DNA of 33,733 nucleotides from Bacteroidales bacterium (GCA_030681475.1 JAUXWT010000111.1:1-33733), one strand, 5' to 3'. Shown: positions 1 to 7,246, numbered from the stretch's first letter. The notes: generated by a model from the letters alone, not told the origin. Numbers and translations are program-made.

Positions 1-1
1 T

Positions 2-39
2 GGGTTCATTCAGATTGGAAAATCAATCTGACCCGAACC
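2..39. other. Imperfect hairpin near the window start
   Basis: CAGATTG (11-17) and CAATCTG (24-30) form a perfect 7-bp stem with a 6-nt loop. GGGT/ACCC or GGTTC/GAACC can extend it with an internal bulge. No T-run follows on either strand, so it is not a standard terminator. It lies about 100 nt upstream of the first gene and could be a regulatory or RNA-processing structure. Confidence 0.35.
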
Positions 40-140
40 TTTGTTCCAGAATTTTCATTCCGGTATTGTTTAGGGCAGAAATTTTTCTTAACCGGCGAGC
101 CAGATGCCAAAATAAGTCCCTGGGGCACAGGGCAAAACAC

Positions 141-608
141 ATGTCAAAGTCATCATCAGTTCTCAAGCCGACAAACGGTAAATCACAACCCGGCCAGGTC
201 ATGGTTGTCAGGCCAAGTTTCTCTTCTTTTAAACCAGAACCAGCCGAAGAGGCTGCAGTGGATGAAGTTCCTGAACCGGTCGCAGAAGTAAAGCCGGAAC
301 CGGTTGCAGAAATTAAGCCGGAGCCGGTCGCAGTTGTGAAACCTGAATTGTCGCTCCAGGAGAAGATTCTCAAGGTCGAAAACCTCCAGCTCATCATCGA
401 AAAAAGAGCCAAGTTGGTGCAAACCCGCTCTGAACTGGAGCGCTTCCAGATTTCATCCAACGACTTCAACTGCTCCATGCGGCTAAATGATTCAGATGGG
501 AATGTCTTCACCACCAGCTTCACCCCTGGAGTTAAAAAGGTGATTGATTTCCTGAAGTTATCATTTGATTCAAGCATTTCGGAAGCTGAAGAGAAGATTA
601 ACTTCTGA
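141..608 (+). CDS. Phage protein with Lys-Pro-Glu-Pro repeats, unknown function
   Basis: This is a 155-aa protein of unknown function. The frame is open from position 15, but the ATG at 141 (start MSKSSSVLK) is the more likely start because the upstream residues do not look like phage protein sequence. Around residues 48-72 there are three degenerate repeats of the KPEPVAE type, a low-complexity Pro/Glu/Val linker. A charged, probably helical stretch follows (about 75-105), then a small C-terminal domain. The linker-plus-domain arrangement would suit a scaffold, decoration or DNA-packaging accessory protein, but nothing identifies which. A strong terminator lies directly downstream, so this is the last gene of an upstream transcription unit that starts outside the window. 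Confidence 0.6.
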   Translation: MSKSSSVLKPTNGKSQPGQVMVVRPSFSSFKPEPAEEAAVDEVPEPVAEVKPEPVAEIKPEPVAVVKPELSLQEKILKVENLQLIIEKRAKLVQTRSELERFQISSNDFNCSMRLNDSDGNVFTTSFTPGVKKVIDFLKLSFDSSISEAEEKINF

Positions 609-614
609 ATCTTC

Positions 615-650
615 GGGAGTTCCGCCATTGGGGGCGGAACTCCCATTTTT
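615..650 (+). terminator. Strong rho-independent terminator
   Basis: A perfect 12-bp GC-rich stem (615-626 with 633-644, GGGAGTTCCGCC and its complement) and a 6-nt loop are followed by ATTTTT. It begins 6 bp after the stop of the preceding phage gene and closes that transcription unit just before the R-M insertion. Confidence 0.9.
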
Positions 651-946
651 AATGATCGTAAAGGCAATAGTAAAATGGTCTGAATTTTATTCGCCTGATA
701 TTCTGAATAATAGCAAATTTGTTGAAAAATATTCCACTTTTCTGTATTACCTTTTGCTTATTTTCTGATTAAGCATAAAAACAATGTAATGAAAAGACAT
801 GGTTGACAAATTGGTCAGAAACCCGGAATCATTGCTGGTCAATATTAATAAAGGATTTCTATCATTACAGACGTCAGCCGTCCAATTTGGACAATAAACG
901 ATTTCGGTTGTGTCTATTGAGATGTTGGGTGTAAGGGAGTAGAATT
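651..946 (+). other. AT-rich leader of the R-M operon
   Basis: This 296-bp stretch has no clear gene. It contains a possible 32-codon ORF (799-897, start MVDKLVRNPE), which I cannot support further, and the two related near-palindromes listed separately. No exact TAnnTTTG promoter box was found; ACCTTTTG near 750 is the closest. The composition is as AT-rich as the R-M genes and unlike the phage genes on either side, so it probably arrived with them. Confidence 0.5.
804..892. promoter_or_regulatory. Two related near-palindromes, candidate operators
   Basis: Site A (804-817) is TGACAAATTGGTCA, a near-palindrome with 12 of 14 positions symmetric. Site B (880-892) is GTCCAATTTGGAC, with perfect 6-bp arms around a central T. 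The reverse complement of A and site B share G(A/T)CCAATTTG. Site centres are about 75 bp apart, and B ends about 55 bp before the methyltransferase start. The R-M operon encodes a small winged-helix protein, so paired operators for autoregulation are plausible. This is inference from sequence symmetry only. Confidence 0.35.
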
Positions 947-2308
947 GTGACCGTTCAAAAATTTGTAGAAAATATGACAGAATTCTTTGTAAATTTGGTA
1001 AAAATTAAAGCGTTGAAAACCCATCATAAAATAATTAATGGCGATAGTAGACAAATGACGGAATTGCCTGATAATTCAGTACATTTAGCAATAACTTCAC
1101 CACCTTATTGGCAACTTAAAGATTACGGGACAGATAATCAAATTGGTTTTCACGACAGTTACGAAAGTTACATTAATAACCTAAATTTGGTTTGGAAAGA
1201 GTGCTACCGCACTCTTCACAATGGTTGCCGTCTTTGCGTTAATATTGGCGACCAATTTGCCAGAGCAGTTTATTACGGTCGTTATAAGGTAATTCCAATA
1301 CGGGAAGAAATTATTAAGTTCTGCGAAAACATCGGTTTTGACTATATGGGTGCCATCATTTGGCAAAAAGTCACAACATCAAATACTACTGGTGGCGGTG
1401 TGCAAATGGGGTCGTATCCATACCCTAGAAATGGAATTTTAAAACTAGATTATGAATTTATTTTAGTTTTTAAAAAATTAGGTGATGCCCCTAAACATCA
1501 AAAAGAACAAAAAGAGCTTTCTAAAATGACCGCTGAGGAGTGGAATACTTTTTTTGCAGGACATTGGAATTTTGCGGGAGCAAGACAGAACGGACATATT
1601 GCCATGTTTCCTGAAGAATTGCCTAGACGATTAATTAAAATGTTTTCATTTGTTGGCGAATTTGTTCTGGACCCTTTTGCAGGTAGCGGAACAACGGCGT
1701 TGGCGGCTAAAAATCTTGACAGAAATTCCGTTGGTTTTGAAATTAACCCTGAATTTATTCCATTCATTAAAGAGAAATTAGAAGTTCATCAAAAGGACAT
1801 AAATGGGACAACGTATGAATTTGTGATGCAACAGCATGCCCAAATTGATTTTGAAAATGCAATTAAAAATCTCCCTTACGTATTCAAAGACCCTCACGTT
1901 CTTGACAAAAAAATTGATGTAAAGAAATTGCAATTTGGTTCTAAAATTGACAAAAACAGTTCCACGACAAGAGAAGTTTTTTATACTGTTAAAGAAGTAA
2001 TTAGCCCCGAAATGATTCGTTTAAGCAACGATCTTACCATAAGACTTATGGGAATCAAAGAGGACCCGATTGCCAATGGGAAAGCAACCACATTCCTTAC
2101 TGACAAAACAAAAGGGAAGCGGGTTTTCCTTAAATATGATAGTGTAAAGCACGACAAAGAAAATAACTTACTTTGCTATCTGTATCTAGAGAATAAAACT
2201 TTTATCAATGCCCATCTTATCAAAAATGGTTTGGTACAAGTGGATTGTGATATTGACTTTAAGCACAAAAATAAATTTTTAAATCTTCAAAAAGAAGCAT
2301 GCCGATAA
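947..2308 (+). CDS. DNA (cytosine-N4-type) methyltransferase with C-terminal SNase-like domain
   Basis: This 453-aa protein is the modification enzyme of an R-M operon. Motif IV, TSPPYW (residues 50-55), precedes motif I, DPFAGSGTT (242-250), which is the beta-class order; SPPYW is typical of enzymes making N4-methylcytosine. Residues about 345-452 resemble the staphylococcal nuclease/TNase fold: an LTIRLMGI strand with R366 where the first catalytic Arg lies, and a YLYLENKTFINAHLIKNG stretch typical of the family. The usual YGR arginine is replaced (KENNLL, 404-409) and the DTPE motif is altered, so this domain is probably inactive as a nuclease and may bind DNA. The start is GTG at 947; the in-frame ATG at 974 is a credible alternative. 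It overlaps the next gene by 10 bp. Confidence 0.85.
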   Translation: MTVQKFVENMTEFFVNLVKIKALKTHHKIINGDSRQMTELPDNSVHLAITSPPYWQLKDYGTDNQIGFHDSYESYINNLNLVWKECYRTLHNGCRLCVNIGDQFARAVYYGRYKVIPIREEIIKFCENIGFDYMGAIIWQKVTTSNTTGGGVQMGSYPYPRNGILKLDYEFILVFKKLGDAPKHQKEQKELSKMTAEEWNTFFAGHWNFAGARQNGHIAMFPEELPRRLIKMFSFVGEFVLDPFAGSGTTALAAKNLDRNSVGFEINPEFIPFIKEKLEVHQKDINGTTYEFVMQQHAQIDFENAIKNLPYVFKDPHVLDKKIDVKKLQFGSKIDKNSSTTREVFYTVKEVISPEMIRLSNDLTIRLMGIKEDPIANGKATTFLTDKTKGKRVFLKYDSVKHDKENNLLCYLYLENKTFINAHLIKNGLVQVDCDIDFKHKNKFLNLQKEACR

Positions 2309-2664
2309 ATTATACCCAAGCACAGAGACAAGCATTATTAGCCACTTTAGGAAATGGACGACAAAATGCCATTGTAGCAAGAATATTAGCCCAACTTTTA
2401 GGTTATCCGGTAGGTGGTAACCAAGTTCAATTAAGAGGTCTGATTAAAGAATGTATTGAAGTTGATGGCGATTTAATAGGTGCTACAACAGGAAGACCAG
2501 CAGGCTTCTTTATCATTACAAGTATTAATGAATTAGAAACTTATTTAGACAGTTTAGAAAATCGGACAAGAAGTGATAATGAGAGACGAACAGCCTTAAT
2601 CATGAGTTGGAATAATCAACCAAACATCCCTAACACAATTAAACAAACCCTTACAATACAATAA
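2299..2664 (+). CDS. Small winged-helix protein of the R-M operon
   Basis: A 121-aa protein lies between the methyltransferase (10-bp overlap) and the endonuclease (stop and start share one base, TAATG), so the three genes are translationally coupled. Residues about 25-55 form a likely helix-turn-helix (RILAQLLGYPVGGNQVQLRG), followed by a wing-like GATTGRPAGFFII stretch (about 61-73) and a C-terminal charged helix with SDNERRTALIMSW. The overall pattern resembles winged-helix domains found in phage and plasmid DNA-binding proteins. It could be a controller protein of the R-M system or an accessory DNA-recognition subunit of the endonuclease. It does not look like the classical Xre-type C proteins of type II systems. 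Confidence 0.65.
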   Translation: MPINYTQAQRQALLATLGNGRQNAIVARILAQLLGYPVGGNQVQLRGLIKECIEVDGDLIGATTGRPAGFFIITSINELETYLDSLENRTRSDNERRTALIMSWNNQPNIPNTIKQTLTIQ

Positions 2665-3368
2665 TGGCTAAAGAATGGATTACTGAATCACATGGTGAAG
2701 GCTTAAAATTTAAGCACGAGACACTTTTGAACTATGGTTTAAATAGATGGGGATTAAACAAAGCATATAGCGTTGGTGCTTTATCCGAATTAATCAGAAG
2801 TTGTGCCCCTAATGAGTTTAAAGAATGGGAGGAGTTTTATTTTACAAAAGGAAAACAGAAAAAGAAAAACGGAATACGGATAACACGAGAATACATTACT
2901 GGGCTTGGTCAAACTCTTTATATCAAGTTATCCGAAATTGTTCAAAGTGAATTAGCATCCATTACCGAAGAAGAGTGTATTGAATATGCTTATAACCTTG
3001 TTCTCCGCAGAACTTATGATGGATACAGAACTGAAATTGATACTATTTATGGCCAATTAGAAGGTTCTTTAGAACGCAAAATAGAACCAGCACCTGATAT
3101 TTGGGACAGGACCTATAGCGTGGATTTTTTTATAAAAGTTGGAGAGAAATTTATTGGTATTCAAATCAAGCCAATCGCATCAGGTCAAGCATTAAACCAA
3201 TATCAATGGATAGAAATGCACAAAGTAAATCACGCTAAATTTGAAAAGGAGTTTGGAGGAAAAGTTTTTTTTGTTTACTCAACAAAAGGTGCCACTGGGA
3301 AAAAGAAAATTTACAATATTGAAGTAATTGAAGACCTAAGGGCAGAAATTATTCGACTTTCAAAGTGA
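2664..3368 (+). CDS. Type II restriction endonuclease, MjaI-like
   Basis: This 234-aa protein is the third gene of the R-M operon and the likely restriction enzyme. Its overall character, including YSVDFFIKVGEKFIGIQIKP near residues 151-170, resembles the MjaI endonuclease family, whose founding member cuts CTAG; I recognise this from memory, not from a search. The candidate PD-(D/E)xK centre is D154 with Q167-I-K169, so Gln replaces the usual acidic residue. The C-terminus (about 200-234) is Lys-rich. It is AT-rich like its two partners. The MjaI assignment is moderately supported, and the CTAG specificity is inference from family membership plus the CTAG pattern of the window. Confidence 0.7.
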   Translation: MAKEWITESHGEGLKFKHETLLNYGLNRWGLNKAYSVGALSELIRSCAPNEFKEWEEFYFTKGKQKKKNGIRITREYITGLGQTLYIKLSEIVQSELASITEEECIEYAYNLVLRRTYDGYRTEIDTIYGQLEGSLERKIEPAPDIWDRTYSVDFFIKVGEKFIGIQIKPIASGQALNQYQWIEMHKVNHAKFEKEFGGKVFFVYSTKGATGKKKIYNIEVIEDLRAEIIRLSK

Positions 3369-3579
3369 CGACTAAGGTTCCACATTCCGCCAATAGCCTG
3401 CAACTTCAATTATCGAAACAGTTAAAGTTTCAGCGTTTCTGATTTGAATAACCTTATATGTAATTTGGCTGGAAAGCACAATGAAATTTGCAACTAAAAG
3501 CTATACACAAGACTTGTAATTCTCGAAAATTTCCCTGCCAATAATCCACGTCAAAACAACCTTAAACCTTTAAAGTGAG

Positions 3580-3604
3580 TCCTGAGAAGTCAGGATTTTT
3601 TTTT
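3580..3604 (+). terminator. Rho-independent terminator closing the R-M operon
   Basis: TCCTGA (3580-3585) pairs with TCAGGA (3590-3595) around a GAAG loop and is followed by nine T. It lies 211 bp after the endonuclease stop and 25 bp before the first phage promoter element, so it insulates the phage genes from R-M transcription. Confidence 0.85.
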
Positions 3605-3629
3605 ACCATAAAGGCTCTTGAAAATATAT

Positions 3630-3665
3630 TGTCCTTTATTATCCATGCCCGCCGTCGTATCCTTG
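3630..3665 (+). promoter_or_regulatory. Phage promoter element, copy 1
   Basis: TGTCCTTTATT (3630-3640), 17 bp, then TATCCTTG (3658-3665), then 5 bp to the ATG at 3671. The second box differs from the Bacteroidetes -7 consensus TAnnTTTG at one position. TTTA within the 11-mer sits 19 bp from it, matching the usual -33 TTTG spacing. It drives the 114-aa protein/portal/connector unit. Confidence 0.7.
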
Positions 3666-3670
3666 CGGTC

Positions 3671-4015
3671 ATGAATTCAACCTATATCCAATTAAGTGCA
3701 GCGCTTGACCTGATGGACCAGCTTGACGGTGAGGGCAAGCCGGTAAACTTTCATGTCAAATTCGTTACCGCAGACCGGATCAGGCGCAGCGGTGGAGAAA
3801 TCATTGAAATTCAGAGTGGAAGGAAATGCGTAGGGAAGCGTAGCGGAAAGACCGTTTTCGATTCGCGTAAAAAGGCAGATGAGAATCCATCCATTTCCAG
3901 GCAGCCGAACCACTGGGTGAATTCAACCAGAAACATTCTTCTTCCAAATGGCGGTATTCGCAAAGTCCATATCCGCCTGATTATCGAATTCAACAATCAA
4001 AAAGTATTTTTCTGA
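3671..4015 (+). CDS. Small phage protein upstream of the portal, unknown function
   Basis: A 114-aa basic protein. I chose the ATG at 3671 (start MNSTYIQLSA) because it follows the promoter element by 5 bp and because the longer frame would read through a terminator. The stop overlaps the portal start by one base (TGATG), so the two are translationally coupled. The middle is rich in Arg, Lys and Gly and the end has the pattern NSTRNILLPNG then RKVHIRLIIEFN. I know of similar small genes next to portal genes in Bacteroidetes prophages but no function. A DNA-packaging or neck role would fit the position and charge. Confidence 0.7.
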   Translation: MNSTYIQLSAALDLMDQLDGEGKPVNFHVKFVTADRIRRSGGEIIEIQSGRKCVGKRSGKTVFDSRKKADENPSISRQPNHWVNSTRNILLPNGGIRKVHIRLIIEFNNQKVFF

Positions 4016-5340
4016 TGGAAAGGATCATTATAAGCGGAGATTACGCCATCCTGCCGGGTGCCAAAACTTTTGTGTCAACTTCATCTACGGGTGCTGATTC
4101 CGGGAAACCTAAAGTGGTACCTCCTTATGACCTTTCCTCTGCCGAATGGTCTGACTGGGGGCCATCGAATCTCTTTCCCCAGGAAGTGCTTGCTGAATTG
4201 GATAAAAATTCAGTAGCGCTCAGGGCGCTTGATAAACGTAAGCGTGTCCATTTCGGAAGAGGAATTGTCTGTTATCGTGAAAAAACTGATCAGTCCGGAG
4301 CCGTTGCAAGGGAAACTGTCTCGGATCCTGAAGTGGTGGAATTCTTCCGGATCAATCAAATCAATCTTGTATGGCCTGATCTGATCATGGGACTTGAAAC
4401 ATTTGCCAATGGCTGGCTTGAGTTTATAACCAATAAAGGCAGGGATAAAATAAACAGGGTATTTGTTAAGGATCCTGCATACTGCAGGCTCTCGAAGATG
4501 GACCTCAATAACAGAATCCCTAATATTTATTATTGCGCCCAATGGGAAAATAACCCAAGTTTCGATAATGTCCTGGTCGCAAAACTGCCGCTGTTTAATC
4601 CTGACATATACGATGGTGTTAAGTATCGTGATGGCCAGTTCGCCCTTCATGTTTTCTACCGGTCCTTCAATAAATCCTATTACCACCTACCGCTTTGGAA
4701 TTCTGTTCGGGCAAACAAATGGATGAATATCGCAAACAGCGTTCCTGTGCTGAAGTCTGCCATCATGAAGAACCAAATGACCATCAAGTATCATATCCAG
4801 ATACCCGATGATTATTTCACCGCCCGGTTCCCTTCTCCGGATTTCACGAAAGAGCAGCGCGAAGCAAAACGGTTAGAGGTTCTTACAGATATGAACGCAT
4901 TCCTGGCCGACGTTGAAAATTCCGGAAAGGCTTTTGTCAGTTACGCTTTTTACTCAAAGGTTAAACAGGACTACCTCACCGGCTGGAAAATCGAAGTTAT
5001 ACAGAACAGGCTTGACAACTCTGCTTATCTTCCCGATAGTCAGGCTGCCAATTCTGAAATACTTTTCGCAATAGGAGTGGATCCCTGTTTGATCGGCGCC
5101 GGAAACCCTGGAGGAAAACTCGGGGCCGGTAGTGGATCCGATAAGCGTGAAGCGTATTGGATGCTCAATGCCGACATGGGAACAGACCGAGCAGTTAGTC
5201 TCTCTCCATTGTATTTCATTCGTGATTTCAACAAATGGGATCCTGCAATTCAGTTTGATTATGTCACGGTTGACACTTCTCAAACCCAGGATCAACACCC
5301 GACCAAGACTGCCAAACGTATAGACCAAACACAGGCCTGA
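4015..5340 (+). CDS. Phage portal protein-like
   Basis: This 441-aa protein probably forms the dodecameric portal ring through which DNA enters the head and to which the tail attaches. The clearest signature is near residues 340-380: ANSEILFAIGVDPCLIG, a Gly-rich GNPGGKLGAGSGSDKREAYW loop and an acidic helix. This matches the segment of phage portals in which a hydrophobic helix precedes the clip and crown (often written AIGVP...LLG). Length is within the range of HK97-type portals (about 400-500 aa). It is followed after 3 bp by the connector-like gene. No protease or capsid gene follows, which is the usual order, so the head genes must be elsewhere. Confidence 0.7.
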   Translation: MERIIISGDYAILPGAKTFVSTSSTGADSGKPKVVPPYDLSSAEWSDWGPSNLFPQEVLAELDKNSVALRALDKRKRVHFGRGIVCYREKTDQSGAVARETVSDPEVVEFFRINQINLVWPDLIMGLETFANGWLEFITNKGRDKINRVFVKDPAYCRLSKMDLNNRIPNIYYCAQWENNPSFDNVLVAKLPLFNPDIYDGVKYRDGQFALHVFYRSFNKSYYHLPLWNSVRANKWMNIANSVPVLKSAIMKNQMTIKYHIQIPDDYFTARFPSPDFTKEQREAKRLEVLTDMNAFLADVENSGKAFVSYAFYSKVKQDYLTGWKIEVIQNRLDNSAYLPDSQAANSEILFAIGVDPCLIGAGNPGGKLGAGSGSDKREAYWMLNADMGTDRAVSLSPLYFIRDFNKWDPAIQFDYVTVDTSQTQDQHPTKTAKRIDQTQA

Positions 5341-5343
5341 ACC

Positions 5344-6351
5344 ATGCTGATTTCAACCATTGCCCAGATCAGGACAGCATCGTCTGTCAACATTTCAAAC
5401 TCGTTTGATAACTGGTATCCCTACCTGCTGGATGCTGAAGAAATTTTCATCATTCCCACGTTGGGCCGTCCGGTCTATGATTATCTGAATGCCATGGTCT
5501 TTCCTAAAGGTCCATTGGTTGAACAACTCGATGGATATGTTTCGATCCCCGATATTCTCCTTGCGAAAGTTCACCGGGCTATCGCCCTTTATGCCCTTTA
5601 TCTTGGTGTTGATGAAATGGCGGTGAGCATCTCCGGGGCAGGAATCCAGGTGATCCAAAGCGATACCCATAAACCGGCTCCCCAGTACCAGATCATGAAT
5701 GTCAAAGAAACATTCCTTTCCCGGGCACACAGGCAAATGGATGGTATCCTTGAGTTCCTTGCCGCAAACGGTGAAACATTTCAGTCCGTTCAGCTTCCAA
5801 AAAGCCCTTATTTCATCCGCAGCGCTGCAGAATTTCAGCTTCATGCCGACATTCACAGCTCGCGCAGGGTATTCCTCTCCCTGATGCCCGTCATTGGAAG
5901 CATTGAGAAAAAATATATCAAGCCCACGCTCTCGGCGCTTCAGTTTGATGATCTCAAACAGAAAATCCAATCCGGTGAAGACCTTTCGCCGGATGATCAG
6001 TCGCTGCTCGACCTTGTCATCCCTGCCCTGGTACATTTAACGATGGCCCGGGCGCTGCTTGAAATTTCCATCGATACGCTTGATTGGGGTATTTTCAACA
6101 ATGCCTCCAACACCTTTGTCAATGTCCAGAACAAGGAAAGGGCAAACAAGGAAAGAATTTCAGCCATGCATGAGGCAAACCGGCTCGACGGTGAAGCTGA
6201 ACTCAAAATGCTTCAGGAATACCTGGACAACAATGCAAGCGCTGATAAATATCCTCTCTATTTTGCATCAAACCGGTATGTAGGACCGATAAACGCCGTA
6301 AAAAGAAGCGATTTTCCCAATTCATCCACCAATTCAATCTTTGTCGCATGA
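5344..6351 (+). CDS. DUF6712-like protein, probable head-tail connector
   Basis: A 335-aa protein that I match from memory to the DUF6712 family of Bacteroidetes prophages. It lies 3 bp after the portal, the usual place for a head-tail adaptor. It appears to contain two copies of one helical domain. Near residue 8, AQIRTASSVNISNSF...LDAEEIFIIPTLGRPVYDYL resembles, near residue 162, AEFQLHADIHSSRRVF...GSIEKKYIKPTLSALQFDDL. Each is followed by a helix rich in Ala and Leu (HRAIALYALYL, HLTMARALLEI). Internal doubling of a gp6-type connector domain would explain the length, about twice that of a typical connector. Its stop overlaps the next start (ATGA). Confidence 0.65.
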   Translation: MLISTIAQIRTASSVNISNSFDNWYPYLLDAEEIFIIPTLGRPVYDYLNAMVFPKGPLVEQLDGYVSIPDILLAKVHRAIALYALYLGVDEMAVSISGAGIQVIQSDTHKPAPQYQIMNVKETFLSRAHRQMDGILEFLAANGETFQSVQLPKSPYFIRSAAEFQLHADIHSSRRVFLSLMPVIGSIEKKYIKPTLSALQFDDLKQKIQSGEDLSPDDQSLLDLVIPALVHLTMARALLEISIDTLDWGIFNNASNTFVNVQNKERANKERISAMHEANRLDGEAELKMLQEYLDNNASADKYPLYFASNRYVGPINAVKRSDFPNSSTNSIFVA

Positions 6352-6647
6352 TCCAAAACTTCGTTCTGATCGTAGGCTTGATTTTTTCAGCCATCGCTCT
6401 TCTTGGAGGTCTTGTAACAGTATGGGTAAATACTAATGTTAAGATCGCCAAACTCGAAACAACCGTGACCCTGAAAATCGCTGCAATTGAAATGTCAATG
6501 GCAGCCTACATTAAAACCAATTCTGAAAATCTTTGTGCCTCATTTGCTGCCAATAAAGAAGACCATCATCAATTTTCATTGGATATGAAAGAATTAAGAA
6601 CATCCATTCACACAATTGATTTAAACATTCAATCACTCGCAAAATGA
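6348..6647 (+). CDS. Small single-pass membrane protein with coiled coil
   Basis: A 99-aa protein with one N-terminal membrane segment (about 4-27, VLIVGLIFSAIALLGGLVTVWV) followed by a heptad-like helical region up to the C-terminus. It overlaps the connector gene upstream and the lipoprotein gene downstream by 4 bp each (ATGA). An N-in membrane anchor with a periplasmic coiled coil next to a lipoprotein is the layout of an inner-membrane spanin or lysis-accessory protein, so it may act together with the next gene. No family was recognised. Confidence 0.65.
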   Translation: MIQNFVLIVGLIFSAIALLGGLVTVWVNTNVKIAKLETTVTLKIAAIEMSMAAYIKTNSENLCASFAANKEDHHQFSLDMKELRTSIHTIDLNIQSLAK

Positions 6648-7246
6648 AACATTTAATTTTCGCCATTGCTCTTCTGGCCATACTCAGCAGTTGCAACGTA
6701 CAGAAACACATGACCCGGGAAAAGGTCACGGCTTCTTCTCAAATACAAACCAGGGAAGCCATGGCTTCATTGTTAAAAAGAGATGTAAATAAAGAATCCA
6801 CAAGCATCACCGAGAAACGCACTACTGAAACCGTTGATACAACTTTTTCAGTTCCCGGCTCCACGCTCCAGGCACATAAATCGCTTGCCGAGCTTCTTTC
6901 AGAAGGAGTCTTTCAGCTTGAATCCACCTCAATGAAAGCCACTATGCTTGTTGATTCCGCTTCTGGTAACATCACCTTTTCTGTGATTGAAAAGCCCAGG
7001 ACATTCCCTCACAAATTCAACCGTGTTACCGTTACCCGCGAAGAATCAAAAAAAACTGTTAATGAAACTGAAAATCACAATACGACAAACAACCTGCAGA
7101 AAACCGCCAATTCTGAAACAAGTTCAGACATGGCTGTAACGGATGTCAAACGGTCATTCCCATGGCGGTTCATGACGCTTATCGCCATCGGCTTAGGTCT
7201 TATTGTCTACTTTGCTTATAGGATTATTCGCAAGCGAATCTTATAA
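6644..7246 (+). CDS. Lipoprotein with C-terminal membrane segment, u-spanin candidate
   Basis: This 200-aa protein has a lipoprotein signal peptide (MKHLIFAIALLAILSSC, lipobox LSSC with C17) and a C-terminal membrane segment (about 175-194, FMTLIAIGLGLIVYFAYRII) ending in a basic RKRIL tail. Everything between is Ser/Thr/Glu/Lys-rich and probably periplasmic. Anchorage in the outer membrane by lipid and in the inner membrane by a C-terminal helix is the topology of unimolecular spanins such as T1 gp11, which fuse the two membranes at the last step of lysis. It is longer than T1 gp11 and far from the endolysin and holin-like genes. The role is inferred from topology only; a structural or surface lipoprotein is the alternative. 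Confidence 0.6.
   Translation: MKHLIFAIALLAILSSCNVQKHMTREKVTASSQIQTREAMASLLKRDVNKESTSITEKRTTETVDTTFSVPGSTLQAHKSLAELLSEGVFQLESTSMKATMLVDSASGNITFSVIEKPRTFPHKFNRVTVTREESKKTVNETENHNTTNNLQKTANSETSSDMAVTDVKRSFPWRFMTLIAIGLGLIVYFAYRIIRKRIL

Larger units (their letters stand above)
3369..3670 (+). other. Intergenic region between R-M operon and phage genes
   Basis: No gene was found in these 302 bp. Positions 3369-3570 hold no ORF or repeat that I can recognise. The right part contains the R-M terminator (3580-3604) and the first copy of the phage promoter element (3630-3665). A long-frame start at 3575 would run through the terminator and promoter and is not credible. Confidence 0.6.

Noticed and set aside
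15-140. N-terminal extension of the first gene (42 codons from 15)
   Set aside because: The extra residues look like translated non-coding sequence and include the hairpin region; the ATG at 141 gives a coherent protein.
799-897. 32-codon ORF in the R-M leader
   Set aside because: No coupling, motif or known similarity supports it, and it overlaps both candidate operator sites; kept only as a note.
658-3613. Short TAAAGGC repeat on both sides of the R-M insert as a target-site duplication
   Set aside because: Seven bases are too few to separate from chance, and the copies do not lie exactly at the compositional borders.
3575-3670. Longer start for the 114-aa gene at 3575
   Set aside because: It would run through the R-M terminator and promoter element 1, so the ATG at 3671 is preferred.
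6311-6350. AATCTTTG followed by 4 bp and the ATG of the 99-aa gene as another phage promoter
   Set aside because: It lies inside the connector gene and has no TGTCCTTTATT element upstream.
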